A DNA stretch of 17,964 nucleotides from an uncultured Olsenella sp. (lineage in GTDB: Bacteria > Actinomycetota > Coriobacteriia > Coriobacteriales > Atopobiaceae), in assembly GCA_900540955.1 (NCBI GenBank), contig UQIF01000033.1:1-17964 (forward strand), written 5' to 3'. The first letter of the stretch is position 1; the number at the start of each line of letters is the position of its first letter. The position numbers were made by a program, and so were the translations under genes. Shown in pieces: positions 1 through 9,447 of this stretch. The notes beneath the pieces are model-generated. The model was not told the DNA's origin, made no database searches, and saw only the letters and a list, made by a program, of their open reading frames with translations.

Positions 1-47
1 GGGAGCGGATTTACAGTCCGCCGCAGTTGCCGCTGTGCCACATCCCC
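1..47 (-). tRNA. tRNA-Tyr (anticodon GUA), 5' part only
   Basis: Read on the minus strand, this is the 5' half of a tRNA: a 7-base acceptor strand GGGGATG, a D arm with the AGCGG/CAAC loop, then an anticodon stem GCGGA/TCCGC enclosing the loop CTGTAAA. Anticodon GTA means tyrosine. The bases after the anticodon stem (TCCC) would start the long variable arm typical of bacterial tRNA-Tyr, but the gene leaves the window there. It has its own promoter at 101-129 and follows the terminator of the upstream tRNA-Thr, so it probably starts a separate transcript. The identity rests on the anticodon loop; the T arm cannot be seen. Confidence 0.85.
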
Positions 48-100
48 ATTCCGTTATCAAGAACTCGCTGGGAAACAATGTCCCCTGCAAGCGGTTTGAA

Positions 101-129
101 ATATTACGGCTCGTCCAAATTCTTGTCAA
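101..129 (-). promoter_or_regulatory. Sigma-70-type promoter for tRNA-Tyr
   Basis: On the minus strand a perfect -35 hexamer TTGACA (129-124) is followed by exactly 17 bases and then TAATAT (106-101), a 4/6 match to the -10 consensus. A transcript starting near 94 would have a leader of about 47 bases before the tRNA-Tyr 5' end at 47. The position between a terminator and a tRNA gene supports a true promoter. No start-site data are available. Confidence 0.75.
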
Positions 130-233
130 CGTATACCCCGTATCCGGGCGTATCCACTCCTTATTTTCTGCACATCCCCAGTTGGGAGCATGTGTTTTTA
201 ACGCCGTCGAAAGCCCATCGGCCCTCTGCAACC

Positions 234-264
234 AAAAATGGCCCCGAGATTTCGTCTCGGGGCC
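234..264 (-). terminator. Rho-independent terminator after tRNA-Thr
   Basis: A perfect 10-bp stem (240-249 with 255-264, GGCCCCGAGA/TCTCGGGGCC) with a 5-base loop is followed on the minus strand by ATTTTT. It begins about 12 bases after the tRNA-Thr 3' end. It therefore most likely ends the long transcript carrying the NYN nuclease gene and tRNA-Thr, and insulates the tRNA-Tyr promoter downstream. Confidence 0.9.
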
Positions 265-276
265 AAAAATAATTTC

Positions 277-351
277 TGGAGCCGGCAGAGGGAGTCGAAC
301 CCCCAACCCACGGTTTACAAAACCGTTGCTCTGCCATTGAGCCATGCCGGC
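277..351 (-). tRNA. tRNA-Thr (anticodon UGU), CCA encoded
   Basis: A complete 75-base tRNA including an encoded 3' CCA (277-279). The acceptor stem pairs GCCGGCA with TGCCGGC. The D arm is GCTC/GAGC, the anticodon stem ACGGT/ACCGT encloses the loop TTTGTAA (anticodon TGT), and the T arm is GGGGG-TTCGACT-CCCTC. It starts 36 bases after the stop codon of the NYN nuclease gene with no visible promoter between them, and a strong terminator follows. It is therefore probably excised from the 3' end of a protein-coding transcript by RNase P and 3' processing enzymes. Confidence 0.97.
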
Positions 352-387
352 GGGTCAGTTGAGTATAGCCGCTACCGGCCGCGAGCG

Positions 388-927
388 CTAGCGGCCAAGG
401 AGCTTCCAGAGCTTTTCTCGCTGCTCAGGAGACAGCCGGTCCTCCAGCGTCATGCGCTGGCGCTGCCTTGCGGCGTTCTCGCTCTCGTACTCGTGGGCCA
501 AGGCATCAACATCGTGGACAAGGACGTCGCTCGAGATCTTGGTCACCGGGATGCCGCCCACCGTGGCCCGAATGGTCGAGTCTGAGGTCACGACCGTGAC
601 GGCATGGGGCACCATGCGCTCTTCCGTCACAAGACGCTCGATCACAGTGTCGGCGCTCTCCCCCGTCTTTGAGAAGATGGTGCGGATACCGCCCTTGGTC
701 GTGTAAGGGCGCTCGGGCGAGACGTTGTTCGCGGCGTCGAAGACCACGACGGGCTCGTATTTGCCCTTGGCGTAGGCGGCCACGTCGGATATAAGCAGCT
801 CACGCGCCTGCTCAAAGGGGTCCGAAACGCCGGTGCGGTCCATGCGCGCCATATAGCGCTCGGACTTGAAGATGACGTTGTAGCCGTCCACGACCAGAAG
901 GTCGAGCTGCTTGCTTGCTTTTGCCAC
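388..927 (-). CDS. NYN-domain (YacP/Rae1-like) ribonuclease
   Basis: A 179-residue protein of the NYN/PIN-like nuclease fold. Family hallmarks visible are the first acidic strand LLVVDGYNVI (Asp14, Asn17), the strand VVVFDA, the TVVTSDSTIR segment that supplies further acidic residues, and a C-terminal basic helical tail. The family member Rae1 of Bacillus subtilis is a ribosome-associated mRNA endonuclease, so a role in RNA decay or rRNA metabolism is likely. I chose GTG at 927: it sits two bases after the rlmB stop, is preceded by GGGGG at normal spacing, and puts the first conserved strand about ten residues from the start. A GTG at 960 would add 11 residues and overlap rlmB. The gene ends the protein part of the operon, ahead of tRNA-Thr, and its stop is TAG. 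Confidence 0.85.
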   Translation of the reverse strand: MAKASKQLDLLVVDGYNVIFKSERYMARMDRTGVSDPFEQARELLISDVAAYAKGKYEPVVVFDAANNVSPERPYTTKGGIRTIFSKTGESADTVIERLVTEERMVPHAVTVVTSDSTIRATVGGIPVTKISSDVLVHDVDALAHEYESENAARQRQRMTLEDRLSPEQREKLWKLLGR

Positions 928-929
928 GC

Positions 930-1832
930 CTACGCCCCCGTGCTCACGCGACGGAGCCACTCGTAAGCCATAACGGTAGTGGCCTGGGCGACGTTGAGCG
1001 ACTCAACGCGGCCGCGCTGCGGGAGCTTGGCCGCGAAGTCGCACTTCTCAAGCACGAGACGCGAGATTCCCGAGCCCTCAGACCCCATAACGAGGGCGAG
1101 CCGTCCCCCCATCGGCGCGCCCCACACGTCCGCCTCGGCGTGCTCGGTCGATGCGCAGGCCCAAAATCCCGCTTCCTTGAGGCGCTCGACGGCACGGGCG
1201 AGGTTGGACACCTGGGCGATTGGGATGTGGAGCACGGCGCCGGTCGAGGTCTTGTACGCGCCCACGCCCACCTTTGCCGCGCGAGCGTTGGCAATGACCA
1301 CGCCCGCGGCGCCGACGACCTCGGCGGTACGGACAATGGCGCCGAAGTTTCCCTCGTCGGTAACGTGGTCGAGCACGATGACGAGCGCGTCGCCGTCGCC
1401 GGCGGCGCGGATCACATCGGCGAGCTCGGCGTACTCGAAGGGCTTGGCGCGCACAACGATGCCCTGATGGGCCCCGTGGCTCGAAAGCTGGTCGAGTCGC
1501 ATTCGCGGGACGTACTCAACGGGGACCCCGCGCCCCTCCAAACGGCCGACGATGCGGTCGAGCGCCGGGTCAGCCTGACCGGCAGACGCGGCGACCATGG
1601 CGCTTTTAAGCGGCATGCCCGCCGCGAGCGCCTCCTCCACGGCGCGACGGCCCTCGATGAGGTCGGAGCGGGAAGCTCCGCCCGACGCCTGGGGACGGTC
1701 ACCGCGGCCCCGCTGCGGGGCGCGAGGGGCGCCTTGAGGCGCCTTGCCCCTGCCTTGCCTGCCCGAGCGGCCGCGGCCGCCCTGGGGTGCGGGACGTCCC
1801 TGGCCCGCGCGCTGCTGATTGCTTCTTGCCAT
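930..1832 (-). CDS. rlmB: 23S rRNA 2'-O-ribose methyltransferase, TrmH/SpoU family (RlmB-like)
   Basis: A 300-residue SPOUT methyltransferase. An N-terminal substrate-binding domain starts near residue 57 (DLIEGRRAVEEAL). Three SpoU motifs follow: NFGAIVRTAEVVGA (motif 1, with the catalytic-type Asn and Arg), VMGSEGSGIS (motif 2) and LPQRGRVESLNVAQA (motif 3, with the knot region that holds S-adenosylmethionine). RlmB-type enzymes methylate the ribose of a conserved guanosine in 23S rRNA, but TrmH paralogues look alike, so the exact target is inferred. The first ~55 residues are an unusual Arg/Gly/Gln/Pro-rich basic tail, probably disordered. The gene starts three bases after cysS and has an AGGAAGG ribosome site. 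Confidence 0.9.
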   Translation of the reverse strand: MARSNQQRAGQGRPAPQGGRGRSGRQGRGKAPQGAPRAPQRGRGDRPQASGGASRSDLIEGRRAVEEALAAGMPLKSAMVAASAGQADPALDRIVGRLEGRGVPVEYVPRMRLDQLSSHGAHQGIVVRAKPFEYAELADVIRAAGDGDALVIVLDHVTDEGNFGAIVRTAEVVGAAGVVIANARAAKVGVGAYKTSTGAVLHIPIAQVSNLARAVERLKEAGFWACASTEHAEADVWGAPMGGRLALVMGSEGSGISRLVLEKCDFAAKLPQRGRVESLNVAQATTVMAYEWLRRVSTGA

Positions 1833-1835
1833 CGC

Positions 1836-3311
1836 CTAGGCCTTCCTGTGAAGACGGGCGCCGGCGGCGGTGTCCTCCACCACAAGGCCAAGCGCCGTGA
1901 TGCCGTCGCGAATGGCGTCGGCGCGGCCCCAGTCCTTGGCGGCGCGGGCATCCTGCCGGGCGGCAAGAAGGGCGTCGGCCGCCTCTTCGGCGGAGTCGCC
2001 CTCGTATCCCGCCTGCTCGCGGGCAAGGTCGACGAGCTCGTGGGGGAGCTCGTCGCAGGCATTGCGAGCCGGGTCGATGCCGAGGACGCCGCAGAGCTCG
2101 CAGATGGTGTCCGCAGCGCGGAGGCACACGGCGCTGGCGTATTTGTCGCCTGCTGCATCCAGATAGCTGTTCGATGCGGTGACCAGCGAGAAGATAGCGG
2201 CGAGGCCGCCGGCGGTGTTGAAGTCGTCGTCCATCTGGCGCCCGAACTCCTCGCGAGCCTCGTCCACGGCACGCCCGAACGCGCGGTCGCTCTCGTCGAG
2301 CTCGCCGCCCTTGGGCTTGCTCGTGGCGGCCCAGCGCAGGTTGCGCACGCAGGTCTGCAGGCGCTCCAGCGTGCCCACGCTGCCATCGAGGCGCTCAAAG
2401 CTGAAGTCGAGCGGCGCGCGATACTGGGTCTGGAGCATGAGCAGGCGAACAGCGTCAGCCGGGTACTTGTCCAGGACCTCCTTGAGCGTGTAGAAGTTGC
2501 CGAGCGACTTTGACATCTTGTCGCCGTTGACGCGAAGCATGCCGGCGTGCATCCAAGTGTTCGCGAGGGCCTTGTCCCAGGCGCACATGGCCTGTGCGGT
2601 CTCGTTCTCATGGTGCGGGAAGATGAGGTCGGCGCCGCCGCCGTGGATGTCGATGGGCGTTCCGAGATATCGGTGGATCATCGCGCAGCACTCGGTGTGC
2701 CAGCCGGGTCGCCCTTCTCCCCACGGAGACGGCCAGCTGGGCTCGCCGGGCTTGGCGGCCTTCCAGAGCGCGAAGTCGAAGGGATCGCGCTTCTCGTCAT
2801 TGACCTCAACGCGCTCGCCGGCGCGGAGCTGGTCGAGATCGCGGCCCGAGAGAATGCCGTAGTTGTGGTCGGAGCGAACCGAGAAGTACACATCGCCGGA
2901 GGGCACGGGGTAGGCATTGCCGCGCTCAATAAGAAGCGAGATCATCTCCTGCATGGCCTCGATCTCGCGCGTGGCGCGCGGGCGGATATCAGGGTCGAGG
3001 ATGCCGAAGCGATGCATCTGCTCGATGAAGGCGCTCGAGAACTCCTCGGCGACCTCGGCGGCGGTGCGGCCCTGCTCGTTCGCGCGGTTGATGATCTTGT
3101 CATCGACGTCGGTGAGATTCTGGGCAAACGTGACCTGATAGCCCTTGAACATGAGGTAGCGGCGGATCACGTCGAACGACAGGAACGTGCGCGCGTTGCC
3201 GATGTGGATCTGGTCGTAGACCGTGGGGCCGCAGACGTACATGCGGATCTTGCCCTCTTCGATGGGCTTAAGCTCCTCTTTGCGGTGCGTCTGGCTGTTG
3301 TAGACGAGCAT
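1836..3311 (-). CDS. cysS: Cysteinyl-tRNA synthetase
   Basis: A 491-residue class I aminoacyl-tRNA synthetase that charges tRNA-Cys in the cytoplasm. The HIGH-type motif is HIGN (36-39) and the KMSKS motif is intact (265-269). The probable zinc ligands are Cys27, Cys208, His233 and Glu237, by analogy with the Escherichia coli enzyme. The C-terminal region carries the family's helical anticodon-binding and DALR-like part. I chose ATG at 3311, because AAGGAG lies six bases upstream and the protein then begins MLVYNSQT like its relatives; an upstream in-frame start at 3350 would add 13 unrelated residues. It lies about 76 bases after ispF and three bases before rlmB. The neighbourhood cysS-rlmB-yacP is conserved in many Gram-positive genomes. 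Its stop is TAG. Confidence 0.97.
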   Translation of the reverse strand: MLVYNSQTHRKEELKPIEEGKIRMYVCGPTVYDQIHIGNARTFLSFDVIRRYLMFKGYQVTFAQNLTDVDDKIINRANEQGRTAAEVAEEFSSAFIEQMHRFGILDPDIRPRATREIEAMQEMISLLIERGNAYPVPSGDVYFSVRSDHNYGILSGRDLDQLRAGERVEVNDEKRDPFDFALWKAAKPGEPSWPSPWGEGRPGWHTECCAMIHRYLGTPIDIHGGGADLIFPHHENETAQAMCAWDKALANTWMHAGMLRVNGDKMSKSLGNFYTLKEVLDKYPADAVRLLMLQTQYRAPLDFSFERLDGSVGTLERLQTCVRNLRWAATSKPKGGELDESDRAFGRAVDEAREEFGRQMDDDFNTAGGLAAIFSLVTASNSYLDAAGDKYASAVCLRAADTICELCGVLGIDPARNACDELPHELVDLAREQAGYEGDSAEEAADALLAARQDARAAKDWGRADAIRDGITALGLVVEDTAAGARLHRKA

Positions 3312-3387
3312 GTTGCGCTCCTTGTTCCTCAAACTAACGTAACTACTCACACAGGTTAGTACACACGCGGGACCAAAACCCGCGAGG

Positions 3388-3867
3388 CTATGCCTTCTGA
3401 AGGATGCAGACCGCCCAGGCGGCGATACCCTCCTTGCGGCCGACGAAGCCGAGGCGCTCGGTCGTGGTCGCCTTGACGCCCACCGAGTCCACCGCCACTC
3501 CCATGGCGCGGGCCATGTTCTTCCGCATCTGCTCGCGATACGGCGCGAGCTTGGGCGCCTGCGCGGCGACGGTGCAGTCGCAGTCCACGATCTCGAAGCC
3601 CTTCTTTGCCGCGAGCGCGGCGACCCGCCTCAGCAGCTCGATGGAGTCGGCGCCCTCATAGGCGGGGTCGGTGTCAGGAAAGAGCTTCCCGATGTCGCCC
3701 TCGCGCAGGGCGCCCAAGATGGCGTCCATAAGCGCGTGCGCGAGAACGTCGGCGTCGGAGTGGCCAAGGAGCCCCTGCTCACAAGGAACGTCAACTCCGC
3801 CGAGCACGCACCTGCGCCCGGGGGCAAAGGCATGGACGTCGAAGCCGTGGCCTATGCGCATGGTCAT
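3388..3867 (-). CDS. ispF: 2-C-methyl-D-erythritol 2,4-cyclodiphosphate synthase
   Basis: A 159-residue protein, the full family length. IspF forms the cyclodiphosphate in the MEP isoprenoid pathway and works as a homotrimer. The metal ligands are visible: Asp10 and His12 in GHGFDVHAF, and His44 in GHSDADVLAHAL. The loop FPDTDPAYEGADS and the C-terminal KATTTERLGFVGR substrate-binding segment are intact. The start codon overlaps the ispD stop (ATGA), indicating translational coupling with the enzyme two steps earlier in the pathway. A second ATG two codons in is an alternative start. Its stop is TAG. A weak 6-bp inverted repeat lies downstream (3366-3384) without a T tract. Confidence 0.97.
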   Translation of the reverse strand: MTMRIGHGFDVHAFAPGRRCVLGGVDVPCEQGLLGHSDADVLAHALMDAILGALREGDIGKLFPDTDPAYEGADSIELLRRVAALAAKKGFEIVDCDCTVAAQAPKLAPYREQMRKNMARAMGVAVDSVGVKATTTERLGFVGRKEGIAAWAVCILQKA

Positions 3868-4664
3868 TGGGGATCCCTTCCGTAGCGTCTTCCGCAGCCT
3901 TCCTCAACAAGGCGCTGCTCCATCGTTGCCGCGGCGACGGCTAGATCCTCGGGGACCGTCACCTTGATGTTGTCGCGCGGGCACTCGACGCATTCGACGG
4001 TGCCGCCGTGGCGCTCGACGAGCGAGGCGTCGTCGGTGCCCGCAAAGCCCTCCCACAGTGCCGCTTTATAGGCCGCCATGAGCGGTTTTGCGTAAAACAC
4101 CTGCGGGGTCTGGGCAACCCAGTAGAACTCGCGATTGGGGGTGGCGACGATTTTATTGCCCTCGACGAGCTTGAGCGTGTCGACCGAGCGGTTCGCGCAG
4201 ATGGCTCCGGCAAGAGACGCGTCGGCGCGGACCGTGGCGCAGCAGCGCTCGATCGAGTCGACCTCGACGAGCGGGCGCGCCGAGTCGTGCACGGCAACGA
4301 GCGCCGCGTCGCGCGGGACGGCCTGCAGGCCGGAGTACACGGAGTCCTGCCGCGTGGCGCCCGAAGGCGCAAACCCCACCGGCTTGGCCAACGTGAGGCG
4401 CGAGAGCACTTCTTGCTGAACTGCGGAGACCTTGTCCGGCGCGCAGACGATGACGATGGACGAGACGCTCGGGGCGCGGTCGAACGCCATCACCGACCAG
4501 CTCATGATGGGCAGTCCGCACAGCTCGGCGAACTGCTTGCCCCTCGGGTCACCGAATCGCTCTCCGGTTCCGCCGGCGAGGATGATCGCGCAGGTATCGA
4601 GCCCCTCGCCTTCTGCCCCCACACGCTCGGCGCTAGGGCGGGCGCACGTCCTGGGCGCGCTCAT
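3864..4664 (-). CDS. ispD: 2-C-methyl-D-erythritol 4-phosphate cytidylyltransferase
   Basis: A 266-residue nucleotidyltransferase that makes CDP-methylerythritol from CTP in the MEP pathway. Motifs are the CTP-binding loop LAGGTGERFGDPRGKQF (29-45), with the basic residues Arg36 and Lys43, then VHDSARPLV, QTPQVF and TDDASLVE. I chose ATG at 4664, which overlaps the disA stop as ATGA and has GGAG about nine bases upstream; a GTG at 4679 would add five residues. The N-terminus carries about 20 extra residues before the first strand compared with compact homologues. It overlaps both neighbours, so disA, ispD and ispF are probably translated in a coupled fashion. Confidence 0.96.
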   Translation of the reverse strand: MSAPRTCARPSAERVGAEGEGLDTCAIILAGGTGERFGDPRGKQFAELCGLPIMSWSVMAFDRAPSVSSIVIVCAPDKVSAVQQEVLSRLTLAKPVGFAPSGATRQDSVYSGLQAVPRDAALVAVHDSARPLVEVDSIERCCATVRADASLAGAICANRSVDTLKLVEGNKIVATPNREFYWVAQTPQVFYAKPLMAAYKAALWEGFAGTDDASLVERHGGTVECVECPRDNIKVTVPEDLAVAAATMEQRLVEEGCGRRYGRDPQ

Positions 4665-5740
4665 TCGTTCTTTCTCCACATACGGTGCAGGCTGTTGGCC
4701 AGCACGCCGGGGTTCTTGACGCCGATCTCGCCCAAGCGCGCCGGGTCGTCGTCGACGGCCTCGAGGACTTCCTGGAGCGAGCCGTACTCGTCGACGAGCT
4801 TGTCGGCCATGCCGTCGCGAACGACCGAGACGCGCGAAAGCGTGCGCAGGCCGAGCGGCGTCATAATGGAGTCCTCGCCGCGCTCATCGGTGTAGCCCAG
4901 CAGCTTGGCGACGTACTTGGCAGAGCGAAGCTTGGTATTGTCGGCCTCGTGGAGCTTGGCGCGAATCTGACGCGCGGACTCCTCGGAGGAGTCGCTTGCG
5001 TAATCTCGGATCATGAGGGTGTAGGCCTCGTCCATGCTGCCGAGCAGCTCGCTTCTTTGCATCGAGACGGTCCTGCCCTCGCGGCCGAGCTGCATGATGC
5101 AGTCCTCCAGCTCGTTGTCGGCCGTCATCAAGGTCTCGAAGAGGTAGAAGATGTTCGTGACGTCGCCCAAAGTGACGTAGTTGTCGAGCTCGAGGCTCGT
5201 GAGGCGCAGCAGGCTGCGGTCAAGCTGCTGGCGCGTGTTCTGCATGGCAACCGCAAGCTGGTTGACCGAGACCATTAGGCTCGCGAGCGGCTTCAGCTCG
5301 AAGCCCGAGCCGTCGACGTAGACGTTGACGACCTGGCGGCGCTCGGATACCGACACCACGACCGCCTTGGTAAGAAGGCTCATGCGCGCCGCGGTCCTGT
5401 GGCGAGTGCCCGTCTCGGTCGTGGGCAGCGACGGATCGGGGTTCAGGTGGTAATTAGCTCGCAGGATCTTAGTCAGGTCCTTGTCCAGGACCACGGCGCC
5501 GTCCATCTTGCACAGCTCGAAGAGTCGGTTCGAGGTGAAGGAGACGTCGAGCTTGAAGCCGTCATCGCCGGCGGCGAGCACGTTCTCAGTGTCGCCGACG
5601 CAGATAAGGGCGCCCATGTGCCCGGCGATGATCATGTCGAGGGCATGGCGCAGGGCCGTTCCGGGAGCGGTCATGCGAATAGCGTCCTCCAGGCGAGCCT
5701 GGCGGTCGTCGTAGTTGAGCTCGAACAGGGCGTTGTCCAT
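4661..5740 (-). CDS. disA: DNA integrity scanning protein, diadenylate cyclase DisA
   Basis: A 359-residue protein that converts two ATP to cyclic di-AMP and, in studied bacteria, scans DNA for branched structures. The DAC domain carries the signature DGA (80-82, in KMDGAVVLDKD) and RHR (113-115, in TGTRHRTAAR). A helical linker and a C-terminal helix-hairpin-helix DNA-binding region (TPLGLRTLSRVSVVRDGMADKL onward) follow. I chose ATG at 5740, because GGAGG sits five bases upstream; the TTG one codon earlier is too close to it. In many Firmicutes radA lies between clpC and disA; here disA follows clpC by 90 bases with no radA. Its stop is TGA. Confidence 0.97.
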   Translation of the reverse strand: MDNALFELNYDDRQARLEDAIRMTAPGTALRHALDMIIAGHMGALICVGDTENVLAAGDDGFKLDVSFTSNRLFELCKMDGAVVLDKDLTKILRANYHLNPDPSLPTTETGTRHRTAARMSLLTKAVVVSVSERRQVVNVYVDGSGFELKPLASLMVSVNQLAVAMQNTRQQLDRSLLRLTSLELDNYVTLGDVTNIFYLFETLMTADNELEDCIMQLGREGRTVSMQRSELLGSMDEAYTLMIRDYASDSSEESARQIRAKLHEADNTKLRSAKYVAKLLGYTDERGEDSIMTPLGLRTLSRVSVVRDGMADKLVDEYGSLQEVLEAVDDDPARLGEIGVKNPGVLANSLHRMWRKNE

Positions 5741-5830
5741 CAATGCCTCCTCAAGAGGTGCAGCCGGCTCAAGACCAGCGGGGTATGCTGCCCGGCGCCT
5801 TGCTGTCGGCGCGAGCGGGTTTTCGGGCGT

Positions 5831-8434
<2,604 letters not shown>

Positions 8435-8567
8435 GAAGCGGTTCCTCTCGATATGGATACCTTTAAGTGTGTACCCGCGGCCGAAGAATCGCAAACCCGC
8501 GACACGCATCGGCAAAGCTCGCGGCGAGCCGGCAAGAAGTGCGCTCCCTGCCAACTCGCCGCAGCTA

Positions 8568-9440
8568 CTAACCTGCGATGTTGCCGAAGCCTTCTCCGAA
8601 GGCCTCGTGCACCTCTGAGATGAAGACGATCGCCTCCGGATCCGCCTCGGCAACCACCTCCTTTAGCAGGGGGACCTGGTTGCGCCCAAGCACGCAGAAG
8701 AGCACCGGGCGGTCGTTGCCGCTCCAAACTCCCCTTGCCTGGAGCTCGGTGCACCCGCGGTTGAGGTCGTACATAATCGCGTTGGCTATCTCGGCGTGTT
8801 TGACCGAGATGATGTAGGCCGCTCGCTCCGAACGCGGGCCATCGACGACCATGTCGATGACCTTGCCGCAGATGTACATTGCCACTGCAGCGTATAGAGC
8901 GTTCTCGACGGAGAAGACCGGCGCCGATGCGGCGATGACAAGTCCGTCCAAGATGATCATCGTCGTGCCAATCGGCATCGATAACTTCTTTGCCATGAGC
9001 TGGCAGATGATGTCGGTTCCGCCGGTATTTCCACCCGTGCGGAAAACAAGGCCCAGGCCAAGGCCCGTAATTACGCCGCCCCACAAGGCGCACAGGAGAA
9101 GGTCGCCGTTGCCGGGCACCGGCAGATAGGGCACGAGCGCATCGGTGAAGAGGCCGCAGGCGATGACGCCGATGATGGTGCGGACGATGTAGCCGCGGTT
9201 GCCGCTCTTTATGACGAGCATCAGCAAGAAGACGTTCATCACGATTGTCTGAAGACCGACGGGCAGATAGATTCCCGCCGCCCCGGCAAGCGCATAAAGC
9301 ACCGTCGCCAAGCCCGTGATGCCTCCGGCCGCAAGACCGTTCGGAATCTCAAAGCAATCGACGCCCACGGCGAAAATCGCCGAGCCAACGATGATGAGCG
9401 TGAGGTCGCGAAGACGCACACGCCAGCGAGACTCGCTCAT
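8568..9440 (-). CDS. YitT family membrane protein (DUF161 plus DUF2179)
   Basis: A 290-residue integral membrane protein. An N-terminal hydrophobic half has about five predicted membrane helices, beginning DLTLIIVGSAIFAVGVDCF, and contains the family signature GGNTGGTDII. The C-terminal ~80 residues (RAAYIISVKHAEIANAIMYD to the end) form the soluble DUF2179 domain. Its biochemical function is not established; a transport or sensing role is often assumed. I chose ATG at 9440, preceded by AGGAG at close spacing and seven bases after the prfB stop, so it is very likely the third gene of the secA-prfB operon. It ends in two tandem TAG stops. Confidence 0.9.
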   Translation of the reverse strand: MSESRWRVRLRDLTLIIVGSAIFAVGVDCFEIPNGLAAGGITGLATVLYALAGAAGIYLPVGLQTIVMNVFLLMLVIKSGNRGYIVRTIIGVIACGLFTDALVPYLPVPGNGDLLLCALWGGVITGLGLGLVFRTGGNTGGTDIICQLMAKKLSMPIGTTMIILDGLVIAASAPVFSVENALYAAVAMYICGKVIDMVVDGPRSERAAYIISVKHAEIANAIMYDLNRGCTELQARGVWSGNDRPVLFCVLGRNQVPLLKEVVAEADPEAIVFISEVHEAFGEGFGNIAG

Positions 9441-9447
9441 GGCTCTC

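Noticed and set aside
27..340. Small plus-strand reading frames near the tRNA genes
   Set aside because: They run across the tRNA genes and the terminator and have no similarity to any protein I recognise.
928..960. Upstream GTG start for the NYN nuclease at 960
   Set aside because: It would overlap the end of rlmB by 31 bases and add 11 residues ahead of the conserved core; GTG at 927 has better spacing to a ribosome site.
3366..3384. Hairpin between ispF and cysS as a terminator or cysteine T-box
   Set aside because: The stem is only 6 bp with a 7-base loop and no T tract; the 76-base gap is too short for a T-box and shows no T-box sequence.
8435..8567. CtsR, HAIR or clear sigma-70 promoter upstream of clpC
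   Set aside because: No match to the known operator consensus sequences; the candidate -10/-35 pairs were too weak to report.
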